Position numbers and translations under genes: made by a program
Assembly (NCBI RefSeq): GCF_031198435.1
Contig: NZ_CP133548.1
Coordinates: 1,176,001-1,240,000, forward strand
Reading direction: 5' to 3'
DNA from: Pleionea litopenaei
GTDB taxonomy: Bacteria; Pseudomonadota; Gammaproteobacteria; Enterobacterales; Kangiellaceae
DNA length: 64,000 nt
Part shown: piece by piece, positions 29,866 through 38,415 of the stretch
Layout of the letters: the number at the start of each line of letters is the position of its first letter
How positions within the stretch are numbered: the first letter of the stretch is position 1
Notes under the pieces: model-generated
Seen by the model: the letters and a program-made list of their open reading frames with translations, nothing else
Databases searched by the model: none
What the model was told of the DNA's origin: nothing

Positions 29866-29882
29866 CTAAGGCAGCTTTCTAA
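29781..29882. repeat. Six tandem copies of a degenerate 17-bp repeat overlapping the ilvD stop
   Basis: Units such as CTAAGGCATCTTTGTAA, CTAAGACAGCTTTTTAA, CTTAGGTAACTTTCTAA, TTAAGGTAACTTTCTAA and CTAAGGCAGCTTTCTAA follow without gaps from 29781 to 29882. All share TAA at the right end and a central CT-rich part. The last unit contains the ilvD stop codon (29866-29868) and its last residues, so the array likely grew out of the ilvD 3' end. Confidence 0.85.
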
Positions 29883-31689
29883 CCGCTCCTTCGTCAGCAC
29901 TACTCACAAATGCGGCATAATGACGTAACGCTTGCGAGACATTCCGCTGACGATTTAATGGTTGCCATGACTGATTCTGTTCGAGTTTTTGTCTACGTTG
30001 TTCAAGCTCAGCCTCAGAAACCGCTAACTGAATTTCTCGCTTAGGGATATCAATTCGAATCAGATCGCCATTTTCCACCAAAGCAATCGTGCCTTGCGCC
30101 GCTGCTTCTGGAGAAATATGACCAATGGATAATCCGGAAGTTCCACCTGAAAATCGACCGTCGGTAATCAGAGCGCAGTCTTTATCAAGTCCTTTCGACT
30201 TTAAATAGCTGGTTGGATACAACATTTCTTGCATACCGGGTCCACCCTTTGGTCCTTCATAGCGAATAATGACAGCGTCCCCGGCTTCAACTTGATCATT
30301 TAATATGGCTTCTACCGCGGCATCTTGTGATTCGAACACTTTTGCGGGTCCAGTAAAGGTAAGCAACTCAGTTGCTACCCCGGCGGTTTTCACAATACAA
30401 CCACGAACAGCCAAATTACCTTTTAAAACGGCCAAACCGCCATCTTGACTGAATGCAAAGTCTGTCGAACGAATGCAACCATGCCGACGGTCGGAATCAA
30501 CGCTTTCATAATAGTAATCTTGACTAAACGCTTTCTGAGTAGGAATTCCAGCAGGCCCTGCTCGGTAAAAGCTCGATGCCGTTTCACTGATCACAGAAAA
30601 TTCGTTTAACTGTTCTTTTAAAGTAACACCTGAAACACAGGTTTGCTCACCATTAATTAATCCAGCATTAAACAGCTCTTGCATGATCGCCATTATGCCA
30701 CCGGCGCGATGAACATCCTCCATATGATACTCTTTGGTACTCGGTGCCACCTTGCACAAATGCGGTGTCTCTCGAGACAAATGGTCGATATCAGCCATTG
30801 AAAAAGGTACTTCACCTTCATGGGCAGCGGCAAGTAAATGCAACACAGTGTTAGACGAGCCCCCCATGGCGATATCAACTCTCATTGCATTCACAAAACT
30901 GGTTCGGTTTGCGATCGAACGAGGCAACACACTATTATCATTGTGCTTATAATAACGTTCCGTTAAGGAGACAATCGTTTGTCCAGCCTTGCGAAACAAT
31001 TGCTCTCGTAAGCGATGCGTCGCTAATAGCGTTCCATTTCCAGGAAGGGCTAACCCAAGCGCTTCTGTTAAGCAGTTCATTGAATTCGCCGTAAACATAC
31101 CAGAACAAGAGCCACACGTTGGACAAGCACTGCGCTCAATTTTTGCGAGGTCACCGTCGGATACTCGATCATCGGCTGCGGCAACCATGGCGTCCACTAA
31201 ATCGATTTTCACATCGAGCTGAGACAGTCGAGTTTTACCCGCCTCCATGGGTCCGCCAGAGACAAATATGGTTGGAATATTAAGGCGCATAGCGGCCATC
31301 AACATACCCGGCGTAATCTTGTCGCAGTTTGAAATGCAAACCATCGCATCAGCGCAATGAGCATTGACCATATACTCAACGGAATCAGCAATAATTTCTC
31401 GCGAAGGTAAACTGTACAGCATTCCATCGTGCCCCATGGCAATACCGTCATCAACCGCTATCGTATTAAACTCTTTCGCAATGCCACCTGCGAGTTCTAT
31501 CTCAGAAGCAACGAGTTGCCCAAGATCTTTTAAGTGAACATGGCCGGGAACAAATTGCGTGAAGGAATTACAAACGGCAATGATTGGCTTTCCAAAGTCA
31601 TCATCTTTAACGCCGGTCGCTCTCCACAGTGCGCGAGCTCCCGCCATATTTCGTCCATGAGTCGAACGTTTTGATCGATAATCTGGCAT
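29866..31689 (-). CDS. ilvD: Dihydroxy-acid dehydratase
   Basis: 607 residues, Fe-S enzyme of the third common step of valine and isoleucine synthesis. The conserved Cys segments [14 protein letters not shown] and [19 protein letters not shown] and the C-terminal [15 protein letters not shown] are present. Last gene of the ilv operon, 18 bases behind ilvE. Its 3' end merges into a 17-bp tandem repeat. Confidence 0.97.
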   Translation of the reverse strand: MPDYRSKRSTHGRNMAGARALWRATGVKDDDFGKPIIAVCNSFTQFVPGHVHLKDLGQLVASEIELAGGIAKEFNTIAVDDGIAMGHDGMLYSLPSREIIADSVEYMVNAHCADAMVCISNCDKITPGMLMAAMRLNIPTIFVSGGPMEAGKTRLSQLDVKIDLVDAMVAAADDRVSDGDLAKIERSACPTCGSCSGMFTANSMNCLTEALGLALPGNGTLLATHRLREQLFRKAGQTIVSLTERYYKHNDNSVLPRSIANRTSFVNAMRVDIAMGGSSNTVLHLLAAAHEGEVPFSMADIDHLSRETPHLCKVAPSTKEYHMEDVHRAGGIMAIMQELFNAGLINGEQTCVSGVTLKEQLNEFSVISETASSFYRAGPAGIPTQKAFSQDYYYESVDSDRRHGCIRSTDFAFSQDGGLAVLKGNLAVRGCIVKTAGVATELLTFTGPAKVFESQDAAVEAILNDQVEAGDAVIIRYEGPKGGPGMQEMLYPTSYLKSKGLDKDCALITDGRFSGGTSGLSIGHISPEAAAQGTIALVENGDLIRIDIPKREIQLAVSEAELEQRRQKLEQNQSWQPLNRQRNVSQALRHYAAFVSSADEGAVRKLP

Positions 31690-31707
31690 GAAGTGTTAAT
31701 CTCCTTT

Positions 31708-32661
31708 TTATGGTCGATGTAATGCGCAAGGTTCAACGTGATATATATGTTCTAACCAGCCCCATTGATCTTGCGTTTTACCATTAAATAAACCAAAAAA
31801 TAATTGCTGCAGTTGTTCCGTTATTGGCCCACGGCACCCGGCTCCCACAATCTGGCCATCAACGCTACGTACTGGAACTATTTCGGCTGCAGTTCCCGTC
31901 ATAAACACCTCGTCGGCTAAGTACAATGCTTCTCTTGCAATATTGCACTCAACCACTTTCCAACCAGACTCTTCTGCTAAAGTCATGATGGTGTCGCGTG
32001 TTAATCCCGGTAAGATGGCGGCCGTCGCTGGTGGTGTGTATAAAGTTCCATTACGCACAACGAAAATATTTTCACCACTGCCCTCACTGATATAGCCATT
32101 GGTGTCTAATGCAATGCCTTCTGCATAACCGTGACGCTTTGCTTCTTCAACGACCAATTGAGAAGAAAGGTAATTACCTCCTGCTTTTGCAGCGGTCGGA
32201 ATGGTGTTGGGTGCCGCTCGATTCCAGCTTGATACAGCGACATCGACGCCTTGCGCTAAACTGTCTTCGCCTAAATAGGCTCCCCATTCAAACGCGGCGA
32301 CCGCCACTTCGACCGGGTTATCAAATGGCAAAACGCCAATGGAGTTATAACCTCGGAAAGCAACCGGACGTATATAGCTAGCGCTTAGTCTATTTTCAAC
32401 AATCACATCACGACAAGCTTGCTCTAAAGTGGAAGCCGCAAAAGGCAATTCCATCCGATAGATCTTCGCTGAATCATAAAGGCGTCGAATATGATCCTGT
32501 AATCGAAAAATAGCGACACCATCATCCGTTTCATAACAGCGAATACCTTCAAAAACTGAAGAGCCGTAGTGAATCGCATGACTTAACACATGAACTTTTG
32601 CGTCATGCCAATGGATAACCTTGCCGTTAAACCATATATAATCAGGCTGCTTTATTGCCAT
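31708..32661 (-). CDS. ilvE: Branched-chain amino-acid aminotransferase
   Basis: 317 residues from the ATG at 32661, with GGGGAG upstream. Fold-type IV PLP enzyme doing the last step of Ile, Val and Leu synthesis. FEGIRCYE, the PLP Lys in AAKAGGNYLSS, and EGSGENIFVV are visible. Its start overlaps the end of cimA by about 20 bases, so the two are translationally coupled. Confidence 0.97.
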   Translation of the reverse strand: MAIKQPDYIWFNGKVIHWHDAKVHVLSHAIHYGSSVFEGIRCYETDDGVAIFRLQDHIRRLYDSAKIYRMELPFAASTLEQACRDVIVENRLSASYIRPVAFRGYNSIGVLPFDNPVEVAVAAFEWGAYLGEDSLAQGVDVAVSSWNRAAPNTIPTAAKAGGNYLSSQLVVEEAKRHGYAEGIALDTNGYISEGSGENIFVVRNGTLYTPPATAAILPGLTRDTIMTLAEESGWKVVECNIAREALYLADEVFMTGTAAEIVPVRSVDGQIVGAGCRGPITEQLQQLFFGLFNGKTQDQWGWLEHIYHVEPCALHRP

Positions 32662-34318
32662 TATTACTCCCCTTTTCATAAGTTAAATTTAAACTGGTTA
32701 GATAATTCGTTTGTTTAACAATAAAAAATTCAAATGAATCACATATTGCTTGTAAGCTTGCTTCAAAAATACTTTCAGAGCATCCAATAGAATGCGACAG
32801 CTCACTGTTAAACTGAGAGGCAATCCAAACATGGGTTGTGGCTGCAGTGGCGCACTCAGGATTTAAAATTCGAACTTTGTAATCAGCTAAGTCAACTTGG
32901 TTAAGTTCAGACCAATGTTTGACTAACGCTTGTCTTAATGCCTTATCAATAGTCTCGACAGGGCCATGACCTTCGGCAGCGGTCCACTCAACACAATCTC
33001 CGACTTTAACTTTAAGTGACGCATGGTGCATACTTACCTTTCCGCGACGAGCCAAAGTATTTTCTACTAACTCTTCAATCACAAAAGGCGGTGTATATCT
33101 AGGTTGCTGGCGTAACAGCAACAACTCAAGAGATGCGTCTCCCTCTTCATACTGAAAGCCGAGTGATTCTCGTTGTTTGATCAATTGCAAACAATTTGCG
33201 AGATCGATATTAGGCAATTTAAACTGGCTAATCTTATGTTTTAAATTTGAGCGTCCAGCTTGACTAGATACCAATATTTTTCGTTGATTACCGACGAACT
33301 CAGGCGCAACATGCTCATAACTATCACTGAACTTTTGAACCGCAGAAGCATGCAATCCTGCTTTATGAGCAAAAGCTGAGCTACCGACAAATGGCGCATA
33401 AGCATCTGGAGTTCTATTAGCGCGTGCCGAAACCGTTCTTGACATTTCTGTTAATCGAAAAAGATTTTTTTGCGCGGCAAAAGTGAAGTCGGTTTTCGTT
33501 GCCAGTATCGCCATTAGCGACGTTAGATTTGTATTTCCGCAACGTTCGCCATAACCATTAACACATCCCTGTACGACCGTAGCGCCACCTTGCAAAGCCG
33601 CTAAAGCATTGGCTACAGCGAGTTCGCAATCATTGTGTGCATGAATTGCAAATTGTGTATTAAACATATCGGTCATTTGCTGGGTAACGTCTTTTACTTC
33701 TTGTGGTAAGCGACCGCCGTTTGTATCACACAAAGTAACGCCTTCTGCTCCTGCTTCAATCGCTGCAACTAAACACGCTAATGACACTGAAGGGGCTTCT
33801 ACGTATCCATCAAAGAAATGTTCGGCGTCTAACCACACACGTTTACCATGACGTCGACACCAGTCAACGGACGCAGCGATGGCTCGACAATTTTCTTCAA
33901 TCGTGGTTTGTAAAATATTTTCTATATGAAACTTAGACGTCTTAGCTACTAAGGTGACAACCGAGACGGGAGCATCAATAAGTGACTGCATCAGTCTTGA
34001 GTTTTCAGGTTCTTCGCCGGGCTTTGCCGTTGCACCAAAAGCCACCAAAGAGGCGTTTTTCAAAGGATATTGTTGAAAATGCTTGAATACTTCATTATCC
34101 GTTGGGTTAGCTCCAGGCCAGCCAAGTTCGATATAATCAACTTCGAACTCGTCCAACAAGTTCGCTACCGCAATTTTATCTTGGGCTGAAAACTGAATAC
34201 CTTGGGTTTGAGCTCCGTCTCTCAAGGTCGTATCGTATATTTCAACACTTCTCGATGACACCGGCTTCGCGAGCGTTACTCCTTGGCTACCTAAAGATGG
34301 ATTATGATCCAAAAGCAT
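32642..34318 (-). CDS. cimA: (R)-citramalate synthase
   Basis: 558 residues of the LeuA/CimA family: catalytic motif YDTTLRDGAQ, metal motif HAHNDCELAVAN, catalytic barrel about 25-290, then the C-terminal regulatory dimer-like domain (about 390-540). The length and DTTLRDGAQTQGIQFSAQDK segment match citramalate synthase rather than 2-isopropylmalate synthase. It condenses pyruvate with acetyl-CoA, opening a threonine-independent route to 2-ketobutyrate and isoleucine. It overlaps ilvM by 17 bases and sits where ilvA lies in enteric ilvGMEDA. Substrate preference is inferred, not shown. Confidence 0.85.
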   Translation of the reverse strand: MLLDHNPSLGSQGVTLAKPVSSRSVEIYDTTLRDGAQTQGIQFSAQDKIAVANLLDEFEVDYIELGWPGANPTDNEVFKHFQQYPLKNASLVAFGATAKPGEEPENSRLMQSLIDAPVSVVTLVAKTSKFHIENILQTTIEENCRAIAASVDWCRRHGKRVWLDAEHFFDGYVEAPSVSLACLVAAIEAGAEGVTLCDTNGGRLPQEVKDVTQQMTDMFNTQFAIHAHNDCELAVANALAALQGGATVVQGCVNGYGERCGNTNLTSLMAILATKTDFTFAAQKNLFRLTEMSRTVSARANRTPDAYAPFVGSSAFAHKAGLHASAVQKFSDSYEHVAPEFVGNQRKILVSSQAGRSNLKHKISQFKLPNIDLANCLQLIKQRESLGFQYEEGDASLELLLLRQQPRYTPPFVIEELVENTLARRGKVSMHHASLKVKVGDCVEWTAAEGHGPVETIDKALRQALVKHWSELNQVDLADYKVRILNPECATAATTHVWIASQFNSELSHSIGCSESIFEASLQAICDSFEFFIVKQTNYLTSLNLTYEKGSNNGNKAA

Positions 34319-34577
34319 AATTTAACTCCTGCTCAGCCTTTCTTCGACGGTTACTTTTACTCATGGCAATAGATAGCACATCGATTTGCTTGTCTAATTG
34401 CTTAACTAAATTGGAATGTTCTCTTAAACTATTGACCACTAGATGCATCTGATAAATATCGTTTGGTTGTAAAGTGATATTACAGTTTTGAACATCAAAG
34501 CCACGGTGACGAACAATCCTTAATATTCGCTCTAAAGCACCTTGCGTATGATTGATATTAATGATCAGTTTTTTCAT
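34302..34577 (-). CDS. ilvM: Acetolactate synthase small (regulatory) subunit
   Basis: 91 residues from the ATG at 34577 (GGAGAGCAAGGCT upstream). A single ACT domain (MKKLIININHTQGALERILR) followed by a basic tail. Partner of the preceding IlvG large subunit; overlaps it by 20 bases. Its short one-ACT form matches IlvM rather than the longer IlvH/IlvN. Confidence 0.9.
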   Translation of the reverse strand: MKKLIININHTQGALERILRIVRHRGFDVQNCNITLQPNDIYQMHLVVNSLREHSNLVKQLDKQIDVLSIAMSKSNRRRKAEQELNYAFGS

Positions 34578-36315
34578 AGCCTTGCTCTCCATTTATCATT
34601 TCGTGATTTCCCGCACCCGGAGGTACCAGAGGCCAAACATTTTCTTTGTTATCGATGCACACTTGTAATAAGCTCGGCTCAGTTTGTTCAAGTAACCACG
34701 CTAAACCATCTTGTTCTTCCACTGCTTTGGTAATTCTCTTAGCATTTAATCCAAAGGCTTTGCTAACGTTAACGAAATCAGGGTTATCGGAGAGATCGAT
34801 TTCGCTGTATCTATCGGCAAAAAATAGGTGCTGCCACTGGCGAACCATCCCCAAGCTTTGGTTATCAATCAGCAGGATTTTTATCGGCAACTGATAACGT
34901 TTTAAAGTCATCAACTCTTGGATATTCATTGCGAATGAACCATCGCCACAAACATTAATAACAACGTCATCCGGCCTTGCCATTTGCGCACCAATTGCAG
35001 CAGGCAAACCAAATCCCATAGTACCTAACCCTCCCGAGCTCAAGTGCTTTCTCGGAGAATTAAACTGGCAATGTTGCGCTACCCACATTTGATGCTGACC
35101 AACATCACAGCTTATGATTGCGTTGCGTTTTGTTAAACGAGTTAAACAACTTAGTAGGCGCGGAGCATAAATCCCTGTTCCTGGATGATCGTAACGCCAT
35201 TGATGTGCACGTTTCTTTTTGCTGCATTTTTCTCGCCAAGGATCAACAGAAAGTTCTGCTTTTTTAACTAACAACACGTCGAGAAGTTGTTTTAAATCGA
35301 TAACACTCGACAACTGTGTTTGCCTTAGTTTGTCAATCTCGCAGTCATCAATGTCAAAATGAGCAACCTTGGCATGAGGAGCAAATTTACTTAAGTTACC
35401 AGTTGCTCGATCGTCAAACCGTACGCCCAAAGCAATCAACAAGTCACACTCTTGTATAGCCTGATTGGCAGCAACAAGCCCATGCATTCCTAGCATTCCT
35501 AAGTTCATCGGATGCTCTTGTGCGAAACCGATCGCTTTTAATGTCGTCACAAAAGGAATATTGATATCTGAAACCCATTTCTTTAACCGTTGCTCAACGG
35601 CTTCACCTTGCACTCCACCTCCAAGGTAAAGTAATGGTCGATAAGCCGTTTGCATCAAATGCAACAGCTGCTCGGCAACAGCGTGGGCATGCGATGCACG
35701 ATTTATGTCACTTGGTTGAAGTGATTGTTCGATTGGCATTAATGTATTTTCTGAAACAGTGGGTTCAGATGAATTAATTGGGCTGTTTTGGTCAACATCA
35801 GACATTGTTTGATGGTTAACTTCGGCTAATTGAACATCTTTTGGAATATCAATAAGTACTGGTCCAGGGCGTCCACTGGTTGCGATCGCAAAAGCCTGTT
35901 CAAGGATAGAGGGAATTTCTTCAGCGCTTTCAATTAAAAAACTATGTTTAACAACGGATAATGACAGTCCAAGTGTATCGATTTCTTGAAAGGCGTCGGT
36001 ACCGATTAAATTGGAAGCAACTTGCCCGGTGATCGCGATCATGGGTATCGAATCAAGCAATGCATTAGCTAATCCGGTAATTAGATTAGTTGCTCCTGGA
36101 CCAGAAGTCGCGAGACAAACACCCGCTTTTCCAGATACACGAGCAAAGCCATCAGCTGCTAAGGCCGCTGCTTGTTCATGCCGACATAGAACATGCTTTA
36201 TTTTCCCTCCATACAGCGCATCATAAACGGGCATGATTGCACCACCTGGATAACCAAAAATAACGTTCACCCCATGTGCTTGCAATGACTGAATGAGTAG
36301 TTGCGAACCGTTCAT
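34558..36315 (-). CDS. ilvG: Acetolactate synthase large subunit
   Basis: 585-residue ThDP enzyme making acetolactate and acetohydroxybutyrate. The catalytic Glu lies in RHEQAAALAADG, the ThDP motif is VINVCGDGSFAMNIQELMT. A low-complexity linker of about 40 residues after IPKDVQLAEVN (rich in Ser, Gln, Asn) is longer than usual and explains the extra length. Ribosome site GAGG at six bases. First enzyme gene of the operon after an attenuator. Confidence 0.95.
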   Translation of the reverse strand: MNGSQLLIQSLQAHGVNVIFGYPGGAIMPVYDALYGGKIKHVLCRHEQAAALAADGFARVSGKAGVCLATSGPGATNLITGLANALLDSIPMIAITGQVASNLIGTDAFQEIDTLGLSLSVVKHSFLIESAEEIPSILEQAFAIATSGRPGPVLIDIPKDVQLAEVNHQTMSDVDQNSPINSSEPTVSENTLMPIEQSLQPSDINRASHAHAVAEQLLHLMQTAYRPLLYLGGGVQGEAVEQRLKKWVSDINIPFVTTLKAIGFAQEHPMNLGMLGMHGLVAANQAIQECDLLIALGVRFDDRATGNLSKFAPHAKVAHFDIDDCEIDKLRQTQLSSVIDLKQLLDVLLVKKAELSVDPWREKCSKKKRAHQWRYDHPGTGIYAPRLLSCLTRLTKRNAIISCDVGQHQMWVAQHCQFNSPRKHLSSGGLGTMGFGLPAAIGAQMARPDDVVINVCGDGSFAMNIQELMTLKRYQLPIKILLIDNQSLGMVRQWQHLFFADRYSEIDLSDNPDFVNVSKAFGLNAKRITKAVEEQDGLAWLLEQTEPSLLQVCIDNKENVWPLVPPGAGNHEMINGEQGYEKTDH

Positions 36316-36501
36316 CGAAAACCTCGCTTAGATCCGGAAGCTTCTAACCAAAGCTCAAGCACTCCATTGGTGCGACAAGGACGAACGGTGTCATCATCAA
36401 AACATAAAATAGTACAAACAAGGTACATCAGCAGCCAACGCTGATTAGTAAGTCTATAACTATACTCTGCTACAAATTTTCTGTTCATTAGCTCTCTCAG
36501 G

Positions 36502-36540
36502 CAAAAAAAAACCCCCGGACTTTTCAGTGCGGGGGTTTTT
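36502..36540 (-). terminator. ilv operon attenuator terminator
   Basis: On the minus strand: CCCCCG, an inner ACT-GAAA-AGT stem, CGGGGG, then nine T residues. It lies 15 bases after the leader-peptide stop and about 190 bases ahead of ilvG, the layout of a ribosome-mediated attenuator. Confidence 0.88.
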
Positions 36541-36555
36541 GAATCTGCTATTTAT

Positions 36556-36642
36556 TTAGCGCAATAACCATCCCCGCGGTGCTCGAATGAGGACCACGAC
36601 AATAATAATGATGATGTTGGTTATGTTTGCGTTTCGATTCAT
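36556..36642 (-). CDS. ilvL: ilv operon leader peptide
   Basis: A 28-residue ORF beginning MNRNANITN, then five Ile and three Val in a row, and ending WLLR. It holds seven Ile, three Val and three Leu codons, the expected control codons of an Ile/Val/Leu-regulated leader. It ends directly before the attenuator hairpin and resembles the E. coli ilvL design. No strong ribosome site is seen. Confidence 0.85.
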   Translation of the reverse strand: MNRNANITNIIIIIVVVLIRAPRGWLLR

Positions 36643-36891
36643 TTTATTTGTTCATTCTGATTTTAAGTAAGCCTATATAAAACCTGGCATTCAATCGCTA
36701 TTCTACTCATTCACTATTCTGCTCAACCGTGATTAGCACTAATAATTAGCACTAATAATTTGCAAAGTAGATTAAGTACTAGAATGTGTATTAACTGCTG
36801 TAAACGGATTAAATTCTTTCATAGTTTTTAACCGTCGTTAATGCAAGATACTCCAACGAGCGTTTTTTTGAAATACGTTTTGGTTATAAAT
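36643..36891. other. Intergenic region upstream of the ilv leader
   Basis: Should contain the ilv promoter; TATATAG at about 36672-36678 (minus strand) is a weak -10 candidate. It includes a doubled 13-base unit ATTAGCACTAATA at about 36732-36757. No gene recognised. Confidence 0.4.
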
Positions 36892-36920
36892 AAAAAAGCG
36901 ATGCTTGAGCATCGCTTTTT
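36892..36920 (-). terminator. Terminator of the GlyGly-CTERM protein gene
   Basis: Stem GCGATGC/GCATCGC with 4-base loop, flanked by five or more A and T. It lies 42 bases past the gene end on the minus strand. Confidence 0.82.
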
Positions 36921-36961
36921 CTGCTATCCAATGTTATTGACTTACAATTTTATCGAGCTCT

Positions 36962-38239
36962 TTATTTACCGACCCTTTTTCGCACGGTTCGAAGAGGTAA
37001 TAACATCGCAAGTAGAGGTAAAAGCCAAACAAAACTTCCGCCGCCCGACTCATAACTACTGCTCGAACCCCCACCATTACTCCCACCAGTTCCACCACCA
37101 CTGCTAGGAGAGTTGTCTCGGTCGTATGACTCTAAGGGTACTTGACTCAACGCTGGATATTCGGGACCCGCTTGAGCTAAACGCTCTTGACTTACAGAGT
37201 CACGAATCACTACTTTAAAGTCGTACAGTCCTGTCGGGTATCCAGCGTTCCAATCAAATTCAACAACAAGTTGATCGGCCGCCGACTCACCGTCTAACCA
37301 AAAATCATTAGAGGTGTACTCAAGTTCCCAGTTACCATCTTCGTTTATAAAAAATATTTCAGCATAAACTTCAGCAGAAGCAAAGTCAGTGTCTACATCA
37401 AATGTAATTGCAAATTGACTGTAGTATCCGTCATTGTCAGAGTCTGAAATCAGATCGGTTGCAACATCGTAAAACCAAAAGCCCTGATCATAATTATCTT
37501 CAAACGTTAAATCTTCTAATGGCAACGAGCTTAAGTGAATATCATCTTCGGCGCTGATTGTCGCAACAATGCCGCTGTAGCCATATTCATACAGGTCAAC
37601 TAAAACATCGTAGTCGCCTGGCGGAAAATCAAAGTTTAATCGCGTTGTTACTTGATAGTCATCACTACCACTTTCTCCGTTGATTTCAAAAACATCGGTG
37701 ACGTGGTATTCCTGCCATGGGCCGCCATTACGACTCAGATAAAGCACGGCGTACACATCAGCAAAATCATAAATAGTGTCAGCGTCAAAAGTTACTCTGA
37801 ACTCACTGTAGTATCCATCTCCATCGACATCACTTAACAACCAGGCATCGGCATCAAAAAAGTAAAACTCATGATATTTACTTGATTGCGCGGGTGACTT
37901 TTCACGAAACTTAGCGGTTTCACTTAGCTTCGATTTCGACGTTTTAACGGTTTTGTTCACATCGGTTAGTTGACGAATTTTTGCAGAGCCCGCTCGAGAA
38001 TCTTTGCGAGCTACAGTGGTTGACTCAGAATTTTCGGCAATCACTTTATTAGAAACTAACCCCGCGTTTTTATTCACTTGGTTTTTTGCATCAGAGGTGG
38101 ATGAGTGCGTTACCACACCTTCGGTACTCGCAACCGAAGCGGGCGCTCCAACCAACTGCTCAGACTGCGCGTATGATGCGCCAGTCAATGCAACGCTTGC
38201 CAGTGTCATCAGAGTTTGGTGTTTAAGTTTCATAATCAT
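36962..38239 (-). CDS. Exported GlyGly-CTERM protein with two repeated domains
   Basis: 425 residues. Signal peptide (to about SYAQS), a low-complexity Ser/Thr/Lys region to about 115, then two tandem domains of about 125 residues. Each contains a DxDxDGYYSxF stretch (DVDGDGYYSEF and DSDNDGYYSQF), possibly calcium-binding. The end is a GlyGly-CTERM sorting signal: Gly/Ser-rich linker, hydrophobic FVWLLPLLAMLLPL, and a basic tail. Such proteins are cleaved by rhombosortase and moved to the surface; none is in this window. It resembles the choice-of-anchor H group. Function unknown. Confidence 0.78.
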   Translation of the reverse strand: MIMKLKHQTLMTLASVALTGASYAQSEQLVGAPASVASTEGVVTHSSTSDAKNQVNKNAGLVSNKVIAENSESTTVARKDSRAGSAKIRQLTDVNKTVKTSKSKLSETAKFREKSPAQSSKYHEFYFFDADAWLLSDVDGDGYYSEFRVTFDADTIYDFADVYAVLYLSRNGGPWQEYHVTDVFEINGESGSDDYQVTTRLNFDFPPGDYDVLVDLYEYGYSGIVATISAEDDIHLSSLPLEDLTFEDNYDQGFWFYDVATDLISDSDNDGYYSQFAITFDVDTDFASAEVYAEIFFINEDGNWELEYTSNDFWLDGESAADQLVVEFDWNAGYPTGLYDFKVVIRDSVSQERLAQAGPEYPALSQVPLESYDRDNSPSSGGGTGGSNGGGSSSSYESGGGSFVWLLPLLAMLLPLRTVRKRVGK

Positions 38240-38415
38240 CTTCCTGTCATTGATTCTGGGGTCAATTTAAACAAGAGTAAACTGAACTCGTGCTGAACCA
38301 TCAATCAGATTACTAAGAATCGGTACTTTTTTGCTTGCGACAAATTCGAGAAAACCAACTAATATTAAGGTAAGTAATTGATTTTTCTCAACTACAGGGA
38401 TTCATCCGCTGCGCT

